NCBI GenBank assembly: GCA_019455245.1
Contig: JACFMR010000036.1
Coordinates: forward strand, 1-33,641
DNA length: 33,641 nt
From: Opitutaceae bacterium
Lineage (GTDB): Bacteria > Verrucomicrobiota > Verrucomicrobiia > Opitutales > Opitutaceae
Direction: 5' to 3'
Shown: positions 8,310 through 16,873 of the stretch, one piece after another
Layout: every line of letters starts with the position of its first letter
Numbering within the stretch: position 1 is the first letter of the stretch
Notes under the pieces: model-generated
Database searches by the model: none
The model's input: the letters and a program-made list of their open reading frames with translations, nothing else
What the model was told of the DNA's origin: nothing
Program-made: the position numbers and the translations under genes

Positions 8310-8611
8310 CAGTCGGCCCTGGTCAGCGCCACGGTGGATTCGTGCGCGTTGAGGCGCGCGGGTTGCGCGGCAACGGTGTAGTCCGTGCCATCAACCATGA
8401 TGACTTCGCCTCGCACGAGGTCCGGGGCGTCAGCGGTGAGATAGCGCAGGGTGTAGTCACCGACCGAGACGGCGTCGAAGGCGTCACGGTCGGCGATGGA
8501 AAACCGCGCGGCAAAATCCGCCCCGCCCGCGTTGACGATGGCGTTGGCGAGCAGGGCGGTGCAGGCGTCTGCAATGCACTGCTCGATCGCGGCGAACGGT
8601 GCGGCGGCCAT
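8309..8611 (-). CDS. Head-tail adaptor/attachment protein (lambda FII-like)
   Basis: This 100-residue protein lies between the decoration protein and the tail terminator, the normal place of the head-tail connector. An N-terminal helix with AIEQCIADACTALLANAIV is followed by a beta domain containing VRGEVIMVDGTDYTV and a terminal TVALTRAD, similar in layout to lambda gpFII-type attachment proteins. The start lies seven bases after the decoration-protein stop, and its own stop overlaps the next start, so the genes form one translational unit. Confidence 0.72.
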   Translation of the reverse strand: MAAAPFAAIEQCIADACTALLANAIVNAGGADFAARFSIADRDAFDAVSVGDYTLRYLTADAPDLVRGEVIMVDGTDYTVAAQPARLNAHESTVALTRAD

Positions 8612-8617
8612 GACTGG

Positions 8618-8992
8618 TTACGCGACGGTGCCGGGCACGCCGGTGAACATGACCCTGAGCGATGTGACGCCGTTGCCGGCGGCTTCGAGCGCGACGGCGG
8701 GCGGGCCGGTCACGTCGCCGGTCGCGGGCGTTGCCGCGTTGTCGTCAAACGCGCCCGCGCCGGAATTGGCGGAAACGTCCCACGTAAGCGACTCTCCGGC
8801 CGCGATGACCGCGCCCGAGACTTTCGGCACGGTGAACACGCCGCGCACCGCGACCGAGCCGGTGGCACCGCTGGCGATGTCCCCAAGAGCCACACCGAGG
8901 ATCTGCCCGATCTTGACGACCTGTCCGCTGGTGATGTTGGCGGCGGCAACGTGGTCGATGACGTCGCCGGGTTGTACGTAATTGGCTGCCAT
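8618..8992 (-). CDS. Capsid decoration protein (DUF2190 family)
   Basis: The 124-residue protein begins MAANYVQPGDVIDHVA. It contains ITSGQVVKIGQILGVALGDI and GVFTVPKVSGAVIAAGESL, a pattern diagnostic of DUF2190 cement proteins that stabilise expanded capsids. A Gly/Ala/Thr-rich segment and a final strand, VTSLRVMFTG, complete the small beta barrel. It follows the capsid gene directly, as in related phages. A good ribosome-binding site (CAGGAG) precedes the start. Confidence 0.9.
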   Translation of the reverse strand: MAANYVQPGDVIDHVAAANITSGQVVKIGQILGVALGDIASGATGSVAVRGVFTVPKVSGAVIAAGESLTWDVSANSGAGAFDDNAATPATGDVTGPPAVALEAAGNGVTSLRVMFTGVPGTVA

Positions 8993-9046
8993 TTCTGTTT
9001 CTCCTGGTGCGGGCGGCGGCTGCCGCCCGTTGCTGGATGGGGCTTG

Positions 9047-11089
9047 TTATTGGCCGGCGTTTGTGACCGCGCCGCGGTAATCGACGGCGGCAACGCCGAA
9101 GTCGAGCCGGACCTTGTAGCGGGTGCCATCGACATCGAAGCCCTGCTGCATTTCCAGGAACGGCTCCTGGTTACCGTCGAGGAACGCGACCTCGATCACA
9201 GGGGCTTCGGACGGGTCCGCGAACATGTAGCGGCGGGTGCCAGACAGGCGCGGGGTGTCCACGATGTCGCGGAACAGGCCGTTGACCACGTTGGGTTTCT
9301 GCAGCTTGTTGGCGGTGTCGGGGTCGTATTCGGCCTGGTTGATGCTGCGGGCCGTGCCACCCAACCCGATCGGCACCAGCAGCACGGCCGGGCGCAGGTC
9401 GAGGAAGTCGTTTCCGCCGATGTCGGTCTGCGAGGCCATCAGAACGCGGTCGGCGTCAATCGCGGCCATGGCGATGGCGGCACCTGTGCCGATGTTGCCG
9501 TGATCGGCGTGGAACAGCGTTTTGCTGTCGGCCATGGTCGGGCCGAGGCCGGAGTTTTCGGCGAGCAGCGCATAGACGGCGGCTTCGATCGTGCGTTTGC
9601 CGGCACGCCCCAGCATGGCGGCCAAGCCGAGAAATGCGCCCAGGTCGTCGTTGACGATCATCTGGCGCGACAGGTTGATGACGTTGCCCTTGGTGCCGAT
9701 GGTCACAGAGGCTTTTTCGCCGTCCGGAATGGCCTTGTTCTTGAACTCGCCCAACTCGTTGAGGCTGTCGAGGTTGCCCAGCGAGCCGGTGCGGTAGCGC
9801 GGATGGGCGCGGAAGTCGCTGACGCTGCCCGTGGCGCAGAAGCGCGCCCAGGTGTCGGGCGCGGTGGCGTAGGCGCCCAGCAGCGTCTTGTGCATGGCGT
9901 TTTCGAGCAGGATCGGGAAATCGCTGGTCGATTGGGTGAAGGCTGCCGCAACCACCTGCATCTGGTCCATGCTCTGGTGCCGGATGCCTGCGCGGTCAAG
10001 CGAGGCGCGGGCGAGGTCCAGCAGCTTGGCGCCACGGTATTCGCTGGCGCGCGCGGCGGCTCGGGTGGCCTGGTCGGCCACGCCTGCGCGGGCCATGAGC
10101 GCCGCGACGATGGAATCACGGCGCTTGTCGGCTTCGTCCTCGACGGTGACGACATGCGCGGCGGCCACCGGCTCGACGCCTTGCGCGAGCCGGGCGAGGA
10201 TCTTCTCGCCAGCGGCGGCGGCAGTGCAATCGTGGTCATCCTCGCAAGCGCGTTGCAGGTCCGCGGACCAATCGTGCTTGGCGAACGGCGCGAATTTGGC
10301 GCGGATGTCGGCGCGGCGGGTTTTGTCGGCCGCCAGGACTTCGGCGGCAGTGGGGGCGGCGGGTTGCGGTGCAGCCGCCTGCGGGGTAACAGCTTCAGGC
10401 ATGATGGGCTCCTTTCGAGCGGGGGTTGCAGCGGCTGCTGCGGTTTGCAAAACGGGGTGCCGCCCTGCTGCGGAGGGGTAGCGGGAAAGTGCGGCTGCGG
10501 GGATGGCAGCAGAGGCGGCAATGGGGAGCGCTTCGGCAATGGTGTCGACGAAGCCAGCGGCGAGCGCTTCAGCGGCGGTGTACCAGTGGTCGACACCGTC
10601 GGTGAGTAGCGCAAGGATGTCGGCGGGGTCGCCTCCGGTCTTGGCGACATAGCTGCTGACCATGGCCTGGGCGTGCTTGTCGAGTGTGTCGGCGGTTTCG
10701 CGCATGTTGGCGCTGTTACCAACCGCGATGCTCCACGGCGCATGGATCATCAGCAGCGCGTTGTCTGCCATCTCGACCGTATCGCCGGCCATGGCGATCA
10801 GGCTGGCGATGCTGTAGGCGGCAGCCTCGATGCTGACGGTGACGTTCGCCGGGTGGCGCTTGATGGCGTTGTAGATGGCGATGCCGTCGGTGACGCTGCC
10901 GCCGTAGCTGTTGATGCGCACGGTGATGGCATCGGCCTCGATGGCGGCGAAGTCGCGCACGAACTCGCGGGCGGTGACGGTTTCTTCAAACCACGATTCG
11001 CCGATGTCGCCGAAGATGAACACCTCGGCGGGCGCCGGTTGCGCTTGCGACTGCGCCGCGCGGGCGCGGATGGAATACCATTTGGTCAT
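9047..11089 (-). CDS. ClpP-like prohead protease fused to major capsid protein (Mu gpT-type)
   Basis: The 680-residue fusion starts at 11089 (MTKWYSIRA), with AGGA upstream. Residues 20-200 are a ClpP/S14 protease: INSYGGSV loop (60-66), nucleophile Ser93 in AYSIASLIAMAG, and His116 in LLMIHAPW. Residues 200-250 are an Ala/Pro linker. The capsid part resembles the Mu gpT-type major head protein, with FPILLENAMHKTLLGAYA, GNVINLSRQMIVNDDLGAF and KTLFHADHGN. The protease would mature the prohead. An internal start with its own ribosome-binding site lies exactly at the junction, so free capsid protein may also be made. This fusion type is known in other phages. Confidence 0.92.
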   Translation of the reverse strand: MTKWYSIRARAAQSQAQPAPAEVFIFGDIGESWFEETVTAREFVRDFAAIEADAITVRINSYGGSVTDGIAIYNAIKRHPANVTVSIEAAAYSIASLIAMAGDTVEMADNALLMIHAPWSIAVGNSANMRETADTLDKHAQAMVSSYVAKTGGDPADILALLTDGVDHWYTAAEALAAGFVDTIAEALPIAASAAIPAAALSRYPSAAGRHPVLQTAAAAATPARKEPIMPEAVTPQAAAPQPAAPTAAEVLAADKTRRADIRAKFAPFAKHDWSADLQRACEDDHDCTAAAAGEKILARLAQGVEPVAAAHVVTVEDEADKRRDSIVAALMARAGVADQATRAAARASEYRGAKLLDLARASLDRAGIRHQSMDQMQVVAAAFTQSTSDFPILLENAMHKTLLGAYATAPDTWARFCATGSVSDFRAHPRYRTGSLGNLDSLNELGEFKNKAIPDGEKASVTIGTKGNVINLSRQMIVNDDLGAFLGLAAMLGRAGKRTIEAAVYALLAENSGLGPTMADSKTLFHADHGNIGTGAAIAMAAIDADRVLMASQTDIGGNDFLDLRPAVLLVPIGLGGTARSINQAEYDPDTANKLQKPNVVNGLFRDIVDTPRLSGTRRYMFADPSEAPVIEVAFLDGNQEPFLEMQQGFDVDGTRYKVRLDFGVAAVDYRGAVTNAGQ
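10400..10414 (-). promoter_or_regulatory. Internal ribosome-binding site and ATG at the protease-capsid junction
   Basis: On the minus strand AAGGAG (10414-10409) stands six bases before an in-frame ATG (10402-10400) that encodes Met230 of the fusion (MPEAVTPQ). Translation from here would give a 451-residue capsid protein without the protease. The signal is as good as that of the main start. It may be a relic of two once separate genes or a working second start. Confidence 0.6.
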
Positions 11090-11158
11090 GCTGTGGTCCT
11101 CATGTTGAGGCGATGATGCGAGCCGGGCGCGTTGCATGAATAGGCAAGGCGTGCAACA

Positions 11159-12625
11159 TCATTCGTCGTCGTCCAGATCAGCGGAGAACAGGCCGTCGGT
11201 GGTGAAGGCCAGCCCAAGCTCTGCGGCCTCGGCTCGGAATGCCGCGATCTGCTCCAGCACGTCGTGCGGGTTGGCGCCACGGCGGCGGATCATTTCGATT
11301 TCCGAGGCGAAGCCGCCGCGCACCAGTGCCGCGCTGCCCATGGCTTCCTTGAGCGGGTCTATCCACGGCATGGCCTGGGCGATGTAGATGGCGTCGTCGG
11401 CGGTGCCGGGTTTCAGGCCGCGCGGCATCGGCACGACGCCCGAGAGGTCGGCAACGGTGACGAACGTTTCCCACACCGGTTGCACGTACTGCCCGACGAA
11501 ATCGTCAGCCAGCACGGCGTAGTGAATCCACTGCTCCACCAGCTCCTGCCGCTGGCTGGAGTAGGTGCCGCCGTAGTCGCGGCTGATGCTGGAGTAGCTG
11601 CCGCCGAGGCCGGCCGCGACCGCGCGCAACTGCCCTTGCCGGAACGGCAGCAGGTTTGGATTCGGCCTTTTGGAGTCCACAAGCCCGATTTCTTCGCCGA
11701 TGGCGAGGTCATCGATGATGGCGCCGGGCTTGAGCGAGATCTCGCGCGGGTCGGTGGCGGAGGCCGGATCATACAGATCCGGCGTGCCTTTCTTCACGAA
11801 CGCGGTGAGCATGGCGGCGATCTTGGCCGCGACACGTTCGGATTCCTCGTAGTCCTTGATATCCTCCAGCCGGGTAATAACACTGGCGAATTCGGAGACG
11901 CCGCGCACTTGCCCGAGGTGGTCCCAGTTCGCCACGTGCAGCACGCGCTCCCACTCGATGCGCTTGGTGTCGCTGGCGATCGGTGCGCCGATACGCCCTG
12001 CGTTGGTTTTGAGCACGTGCAGCGCGGTGGGCTTGCCCCAGGCGTTGCGCTCGACGCCCTGGACGATGCGGCGGCGCTCGTCGTTGAGGTCCATCGGCAC
12101 CATGTCGGCCTCGAACGCTTCGAGCGAGAACGGAACGCGGGTGCCGTGATTGAGGTACGGCACCGGGCCGGTCAGCGTCTGCGAGAACGCCTCGCCATCG
12201 CGCATCCAGGCGCGCACCATGGCGCGCTGCAGCTTGGCGAACGAGTATTGATGCGTGACTTCGGGCGTGCGGCACCAGTCGCGCCACGCTTCGAGCAGCG
12301 CGCGGGCGTATTCCTTGTGGATGGTGCCGTCGGCGTTGCGCGGTTGCGGCTCGACGCCGATGCCCTTCGGGCCGCAGATGTTGTTCACCAACACACGCAA
12401 CGCACCGCGTGCGATGTCGTGATTACGGGCCAGGAACCGCGCTTGCGCGCGAATGGCGGCGGCGGATCGCTGTACGTGTTCGTTCTGCGTGCCGCGCTCG
12501 CGGTGGAACTTGCGCAGCCGCGACGGCTCGCCGGCTTCGTAATGGTTGAGCACGGCGCGCGCCTGGTGGCGCTTGAGCGCCGCGACGGGCGAGAAATACG
12601 CGACGACCCGATCGAGCGCGTTCAC
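11159..12625 (-). CDS. Portal protein (lambda gpB family)
   Basis: The 488-residue portal forms the dodecameric DNA gate at one capsid vertex. The start is GTG at 12625, overlapping the gpW-like stop by 4 bp (GTGA). Longer upstream frames run through that gene and are rejected. Family features include RAQARFLARNHDIARGALRVLVNNICG near residues 60-85, VLHVANWDHLGQVRGVSEFA in the core, YSSISRDYGGTYSSQR, and a final region with WIDPLKEAMGSAALVRGGFASEIE. The length fits the lambda gpB group. The gene sits between the gpW-like and protease-capsid genes as expected. Confidence 0.95.
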   Translation of the reverse strand: MNALDRVVAYFSPVAALKRHQARAVLNHYEAGEPSRLRKFHRERGTQNEHVQRSAAAIRAQARFLARNHDIARGALRVLVNNICGPKGIGVEPQPRNADGTIHKEYARALLEAWRDWCRTPEVTHQYSFAKLQRAMVRAWMRDGEAFSQTLTGPVPYLNHGTRVPFSLEAFEADMVPMDLNDERRRIVQGVERNAWGKPTALHVLKTNAGRIGAPIASDTKRIEWERVLHVANWDHLGQVRGVSEFASVITRLEDIKDYEESERVAAKIAAMLTAFVKKGTPDLYDPASATDPREISLKPGAIIDDLAIGEEIGLVDSKRPNPNLLPFRQGQLRAVAAGLGGSYSSISRDYGGTYSSQRQELVEQWIHYAVLADDFVGQYVQPVWETFVTVADLSGVVPMPRGLKPGTADDAIYIAQAMPWIDPLKEAMGSAALVRGGFASEIEMIRRRGANPHDVLEQIAAFRAEAAELGLAFTTDGLFSADLDDDE

Positions 12626-12843
12626 GATTCGTCGCCCGAGAGGTTGGCAACCGCGTAATTGAGTCCGCCGCGCTTGGCGTTCTGGCGGCCAATCTGGCGT
12701 TCCAGCTTGTCGATCTGCTCGCGCACTTCGCGCAACTCGGCCATGCGGCGCGTGCTGTCGCCGCTGCGCGCTTCCTGCGCGCTCAGGATCGCCAGTTCGG
12801 CGGCATAGTAGGCTTCGAGGCGGGTTTCGGCGATGGAGGCCAT
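12622..12843 (-). CDS. gpW-like head-tail joining protein (73 aa)
   Basis: A short protein encoded between the terminase region and portal, where lambda has gene W. It begins MASIAETRLEAYYAAELAIL, matching the N-terminal helix common to small proteins at this locus, and continues as a charged helix (RMAELREVREQIDKLERQI). This order and size are typical of gpW-type or related head-completion proteins. Its stop overlaps the portal start by 4 bp. Family membership beyond this locus-type similarity is uncertain. Confidence 0.75.
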   Translation of the reverse strand: MASIAETRLEAYYAAELAILSAQEARSGDSTRRMAELREVREQIDKLERQIGRQNAKRGGLNYAVANLSGDES

Positions 12844-12905
12844 GAGCGCGTAGGGTGGTGAGTTTCCACAAAACTACGCGCGGCGATGTTGCATTTACAT
12901 AGAGG

Positions 12906-13202
12906 TCATGCAACGTTGCGCACGATGCGCCAGACGGTGCAGCGTGACACGCCGTATTCGCGGCTGATCCACGTGACCGACTTGCCGGCGCGATACTCGG
13001 CGATGATGGCGGCGTTACGATCGGCCCGCTGGCTGGCATGCACCGCAGACAGGTAGTAGGACGTACCCCCCAGCCCCATCGCGGCCGCGTTCTTGAGGAT
13101 GGATTCGGCCAGCGCGCTCGCGGCGCCGGCCTGAATACCAAGCCCGTCGGCAAGCGACATGCGGATAACGTCCTCCAGGGTGATGTAGTCGGGCGCGTTC
13201 AT
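12906..13202 (-). CDS. Mor-like transcription activator family protein
   Basis: The 98-residue product has a C-terminal helix-turn-helix (about residues 60-95: RNAAIIAEYRAGKSV, then ISREYGVSRCTVWRIV). It is preceded by an LGGTSYYLS segment, the layout of the Mor/C activators of Mu-like phages. In Mu, Mor turns on the middle promoter. This copy is shorter than Mor and lies inside a packaging operon, its ATG overlapping the large-terminase stop by 4 bp. It may activate a late promoter or act in packaging. DNA binding is well supported, the target is unknown. Confidence 0.75.
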   Translation of the reverse strand: MNAPDYITLEDVIRMSLADGLGIQAGAASALAESILKNAAAMGLGGTSYYLSAVHASQRADRNAAIIAEYRAGKSVTWISREYGVSRCTVWRIVRNVA

Positions 13203-15274
13203 AGTCTGCTACTCCAGTCTGACCGGGCGATCGGTTGTTGTTTTCGAGGGGGTATGGATGGGCGGGCGGTGGGCGCTTCGGCGCGGCGCGGCGGTGCGGG
13301 GTCGGCTGCGTGATCATCGGACTGGGGCGGCGCCGCAAACAGGTCAGCAATCACCGGTTGCACCTGTTCTTCCAGCTCGTCCCACCACTTGCGCTTTTTC
13401 TGTGCCCAAAGGTCGAGGCGTTCTTCGAGCCAGATCACGTAGGCGGTCATGTCGATGACCTCGTTGCGCTTTCGATTCGGAACCCAGCGGGTGACGGTGC
13501 CGTACTGGCTGCGGGCGGTAACGCGGTCCTCGGCGGCGAGTTGGCGGAACCATTCGTCGGTGTTGTCGCGCGACAGGTGCACGTAACCTGGGCCGGGTTG
13601 TTGCACTTCCAGGCGTGCGGCGAATCGATCTTTCGCCAGGTGAGTGCCGACGTGCCACAGTACGGGGCCGTGCTTCTCGCGTTTGCCTTGCCAGTTGAAC
13701 CCGACTTTCGTATTGCCGTTCTCGATGGATCGCTCGGCGCCGGAGGCGCCCTTGATGGCGTACACGCGCCGTGCGCGGTGCTTATGGGCGAACGAATACA
13801 CTGCGTCGGCGTGGTGCCCGCCGGAGTCGATGGCGGTGGCGTAGATACGCTGAGTGGTGCCGCTGGCGTGCTGGTAGGTGGTGGCGAACAGGAAGTCCTC
13901 CAACTCCAGCCACACATCTTCTTGCGCCGGGTTGCCGTAGAACACCTGGTGGTCGATGGTCCACATTTGACCGCCGCGACCGATGCCCCATACCTGCGCT
14001 TCCAGCCGGTTGCCTTGCGTGTCGGTGGCGCACAGCAGCAGCAGGCAGTCACGCTGGAGGATGCGCAGCGGGAACGGTTCGGCGCGGGCCTTGAGTTCGT
14101 CGGCGTCGGTGCGCTCGATTTCGCCTTCCCAGCATTCGCCGAGGGTGGTGTTGGTCCAGGCTTTCATCTTGCTTTCGTCGCCGGTTTCCATGGCGGCGCG
14201 GGCTGCGATGAATTCGCGCACGATGGCAGCCCAGGTTACGGCTGGGCTGTAGGCGGTCCAGACGTGGAAGGCGATGTGGCGGGGGGTGGGCGCTGGGGCG
14301 CCGTCCGGGGTGGTGAAAACGGGGTTGCCGTCATCATCGGTGGTCAGGTGCAGGGTGTTGTCGTCGCTGACCCAGATGCCTTGCGACTCGACCGCGAGGT
14401 ATTCGCCCTGATCGATGAGGGTCGCGCAGTGCGGGCAGAGATGGCGAACGGTGTCAGGGTTGCGGTCGGTGAATTTGAGGCCGTGCGGTTCGTCCTTGCC
14501 GCCCCAGGTGAGGGCGTGACGCTCGCCGCAGTGTGGGCACGGGATCTGGAAGGTGAAGCGGAAGTCGGCGAGTTGGAAGCGATCGTCAATGAGGCTGAAG
14601 CCCTTGAGCTTGGGCGTGCCGCCAACAACGACTTTCGGGAAGGTGGCGCCTTCGACGCGCTTGGCGGCCAGGGTAAAGGGGTCGCCCTCTTTTTCGATGT
14701 CGCGGTCAAACGCGTCGGCTTCATCGATCTTGGCCGAATCGACCGATATGCGGCGGTAGTTCTTCGCGGCTTTGCCGCCCTTCATGTGCAGCATCGAGCC
14801 GATGAATTTCTTTTGCTGCAGCGTGTTGTCCTTGTGCCGCGCCAGGTAGGTGGGCAGCACGTCGCGCATCACAGGTATGTCGCGCAGCACTGGGTCAAGC
14901 TCGGTCTTGACGAACTCGTCGCGGTCCTCGTCGGTGGGTTGCCAGATTGCTTGGTTCCGGCGCTTGTGGTGTGAGGTGTAGCAGATGTCAGCCAACAGGA
15001 TCTTGGTATAGCCGACGCGGGCGGATTTCTTGAGGTCGACTTCGTAGATGTCGTCGTTGCTGATGCACGCCATGATGGCGCGCTGGAATGTCCATGGCGT
15101 CCATCGCTGCTCAACGTAGGACGATTCGGCCGATAGGTAGAAGTGTTCCTCGGACCACTTGCACAGCGACACCGGCTCATGCACCGCCCAGGCGGCAAGC
15201 CCGCGCGCGAGGCGCAGGCGTACCTGTGCCACAACGGCTTCGGCGTGTGCATGGATTGTCGATAGGTCGCTCAC
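13199..15274 (-). CDS. Terminase large subunit (lambda GpA family)
   Basis: The 691-residue motor and nuclease packages phage DNA. The atypical Walker A motif KSARVGYTK (residues 83-91) matches lambda gpA, followed by a Walker B-like RRISVDSAKIDEADAFD (about 170-185). Two CxxC pairs in the middle (CPHCGERH and LCPHC) form the zinc-binding element of the family, and the RNase-H-like nuclease domain occupies the second half. The start is taken as GTG 15274, the first start in frame. No strong ribosome-binding site precedes it, so the exact start is uncertain. GpA-type terminases usually act at cos sites. Confidence 0.95.
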   Translation of the reverse strand: MSDLSTIHAHAEAVVAQVRLRLARGLAAWAVHEPVSLCKWSEEHFYLSAESSYVEQRWTPWTFQRAIMACISNDDIYEVDLKKSARVGYTKILLADICYTSHHKRRNQAIWQPTDEDRDEFVKTELDPVLRDIPVMRDVLPTYLARHKDNTLQQKKFIGSMLHMKGGKAAKNYRRISVDSAKIDEADAFDRDIEKEGDPFTLAAKRVEGATFPKVVVGGTPKLKGFSLIDDRFQLADFRFTFQIPCPHCGERHALTWGGKDEPHGLKFTDRNPDTVRHLCPHCATLIDQGEYLAVESQGIWVSDDNTLHLTTDDDGNPVFTTPDGAPAPTPRHIAFHVWTAYSPAVTWAAIVREFIAARAAMETGDESKMKAWTNTTLGECWEGEIERTDADELKARAEPFPLRILQRDCLLLLCATDTQGNRLEAQVWGIGRGGQMWTIDHQVFYGNPAQEDVWLELEDFLFATTYQHASGTTQRIYATAIDSGGHHADAVYSFAHKHRARRVYAIKGASGAERSIENGNTKVGFNWQGKREKHGPVLWHVGTHLAKDRFAARLEVQQPGPGYVHLSRDNTDEWFRQLAAEDRVTARSQYGTVTRWVPNRKRNEVIDMTAYVIWLEERLDLWAQKKRKWWDELEEQVQPVIADLFAAPPQSDDHAADPAPPRRAEAPTARPSIPPRKQQPIARSDWSSRL

Positions 15275-15375
15275 TACGTCGTTTCATCCGGGTTTCCTCG
15301 GGTGGCGTGAGTGGGCGACGAGGCCAGCGCTGTGCGATGCTGGCGAGGTCGGCCGGCGGGCCGTGGGTGGTGGTG

Positions 15376-15471
15376 TTACTTGTGCGCGCGCAGCCAGGTT
15401 TCCCAGGCGGTGATGACACCTTTTGCGGCGCGAATCAGCGCTTCGTGCAATGCGCGGGTTGCTGCGTTCAT
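15376..15471 (-). CDS. Small protein between the terminase genes (31 aa)
   Basis: The ATG at 15471 overlaps the small-terminase stop by 4 bp (ATGA), and the frame ends at TAA 15378-15376. The peptide (MNAATRALHEALIRAA, then KGVITAWETWLRAHK) is an amphipathic helix with tryptophans near the end. I recall similar short helical peptides at this locus in other temperate phages. No function is known. Translational coupling is the main evidence. Confidence 0.55.
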   Translation of the reverse strand: MNAATRALHEALIRAAKGVITAWETWLRAHK

Positions 15472-15992
15472 GTTTCGGTCGGCTCCTGTTCCTGTTCGTC
15501 GGTGTCGTTGTCGGACTGCTCGTCGTCGGCGCGTAGATCCTCAAGGGTGATGGCTGCGGCGATGTTGCGGACCTTCGCCACGTCCCGCGCGATCTCGGCG
15601 ATCGTCGCGGCGGAGAGCGACGGTTCGCGGCGGCGGATGGTGCCGGGGATGGTGTCGAGGATCTTCGAAACCCGCGCGCCGGCCTTCGCAAGAACTTCCT
15701 CGATCAGATACACGGGCGCCAGTTCGTTGCGCGTTACCGCGTTCTGCATCTCGATCTTCTCCCGCTGCGCCTTCGCCAACCCGGCCCGCTCGGTAGCAAG
15801 GTCGAGGTCACCGGCAGCAGCGCGACCGGCAGCAACCTCCCGCAGATGGCCGAAGCTCTCGCGCAACCATACGGCAGCCGTTTCCCCTTCCGTCAGAACG
15901 CCTCTTGAAACCAGATCACTTACCGCAGGCTGCGAGATTCCAACTATTGCCCCGAACTCTGTTTGAGTAATTTTCACTGACAAATCAATCAT
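15468..15992 (-). CDS. Terminase small subunit (Nu1-like)
   Basis: The 174-residue DNA-recognition subunit begins with a winged/helix-turn-helix region (QTEFGAIVGISQPAVSDLVSRG, residues 10-31), as in Nu1 proteins. A coiled region (ERAGLAKAQREKIEMQNAVTRNEL) and an acidic tail (DDEQSDNDTDEQEQEPTE) follow. It would bind the packaging site and recruit the large subunit encoded downstream. AAGGGGG lies just before the ATG at 15992, so the start is secure. The packaging (cos) site is probably close, possibly in the 85 bp upstream, but I cannot identify it. Confidence 0.87.
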   Translation of the reverse strand: MIDLSVKITQTEFGAIVGISQPAVSDLVSRGVLTEGETAAVWLRESFGHLREVAAGRAAAGDLDLATERAGLAKAQREKIEMQNAVTRNELAPVYLIEEVLAKAGARVSKILDTIPGTIRRREPSLSAATIAEIARDVAKVRNIAAAITLEDLRADDEQSDNDTDEQEQEPTET

Positions 15993-16077
15993 ATAACCCC
16001 CTTAGAGAACAGCCGTGACTAGAGAAACACCGAGGTTCGAATTACCCTTGACGGGCGCAACCAGGGAGGACCCGCGA

Positions 16078-16872
16078 TTACTTGGACGCATTGAATATCT
16101 CGCTGAACAGGCGCGGGAACTCGGCGTTGACTACCTGCTGACCGATGCCGTAGAAGTTGAACCGCGGCTTGTAGGCTGCGGATCGAACGAAAATCATGAC
16201 GGGCTCGATCGACGAACCGAAGCCGAAGAACGTGCGGCGGTAGATGCCGGGGTGCAGTCTGCCGCGGCGGCTGCCTGGCAGGATCGCGACGTATTCGAAC
16301 CCGCGCTTTGTCTTCGTGCCTTTGCGGCGCTTGGCGCGGGTGGCGTCGGTCATGTTCTGAGTCGAGCCCTGCACGCGCTCGGCCCCGCCGAACCAACTCA
16401 GAATTTGCCGGATCTCGCCGGGGCTCTGGTTGCCATATGCGTCGAGCGATGCCTTGGCGCCTGGTACTGCATGCCAGCCTGCGGGCATGACGCCGCGCGC
16501 CTGGAGCGCGCGTTCGAACGCCTTGATCCTGCGTGCACCTCCGACGATCTGAGTGTTGAGGTAGTCGTCTGCGCGGTGCCAGTAGCCATCCTTGACCCTG
16601 ACTTCGGCGCTGATGCTGCTGCCGGCCACGGTGCCGAGTTTGCCGCCCTGGTAGCGCTCTTTGCCGAGCGCAACGCGGAACGCGTTGAGTGTCCACCGGG
16701 TGGGGCGATCGAACACGCGGTTCATCTCGTCGCGCTCGGCCTTCATGACCGCGTGCGCAGTCTTGAGGATTGCGCGCTGCGCAGCGACCTCGATCCGCTG
16801 GCGATTCTCTTCGCCGAACTGACGCAGAGCTTGCTCCATTTGCGACGTATCAACCTGGATGCGTGCCACCAT
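16078..16872 (-). CDS. Tail completion/virion morphogenesis-type protein (HK97 gp10-like)
   Basis: The start at 16872 (MVARIQVDTSQMEQAL) follows the upstream stop by one base, and longer frames are rejected. The 264-residue protein begins with a helix (LRQFGEENRQRIEVAAQRAILKTA), then DRPTRWTLNAFRV, and ends AEFPRLFSEIFN. This layout recalls gp10-like neck or tail-completion proteins, which typically start with a predicted helix and a Lys/Arg-rich beta domain. Its place upstream of the terminase rather than after the capsid genes is odd for that role, so the assignment is tentative. Confidence 0.55.
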   Translation of the reverse strand: MVARIQVDTSQMEQALRQFGEENRQRIEVAAQRAILKTAHAVMKAERDEMNRVFDRPTRWTLNAFRVALGKERYQGGKLGTVAGSSISAEVRVKDGYWHRADDYLNTQIVGGARRIKAFERALQARGVMPAGWHAVPGAKASLDAYGNQSPGEIRQILSWFGGAERVQGSTQNMTDATRAKRRKGTKTKRGFEYVAILPGSRRGRLHPGIYRRTFFGFGSSIEPVMIFVRSAAYKPRFNFYGIGQQVVNAEFPRLFSEIFNASK

Positions 16873-16873
16873 T

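Noticed and set aside
8342..10609. A 755-codon plus-strand open frame opposite the capsid, decoration and adaptor genes
   Set aside because: It is a shadow of GC-rich minus-strand genes with clear families. The translation is Gly/Arg/Val-rich without domain pattern, and it has no ribosome-binding site.
11264..12658. A 464-codon plus-strand open frame opposite the portal gene
   Set aside because: It is an antisense shadow of the portal gene with no family resemblance.
13235..14974. A 579-codon plus-strand open frame opposite the large terminase
   Set aside because: The opposite strand encodes an unmistakable GpA terminase. The plus-strand product has biased composition and no motif.
16019..16696. 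A minus-strand 225-codon frame overlapping the gp10-like gene
   Set aside because: It lies in another frame of a well-formed gene, is Arg-rich and has no start signal.
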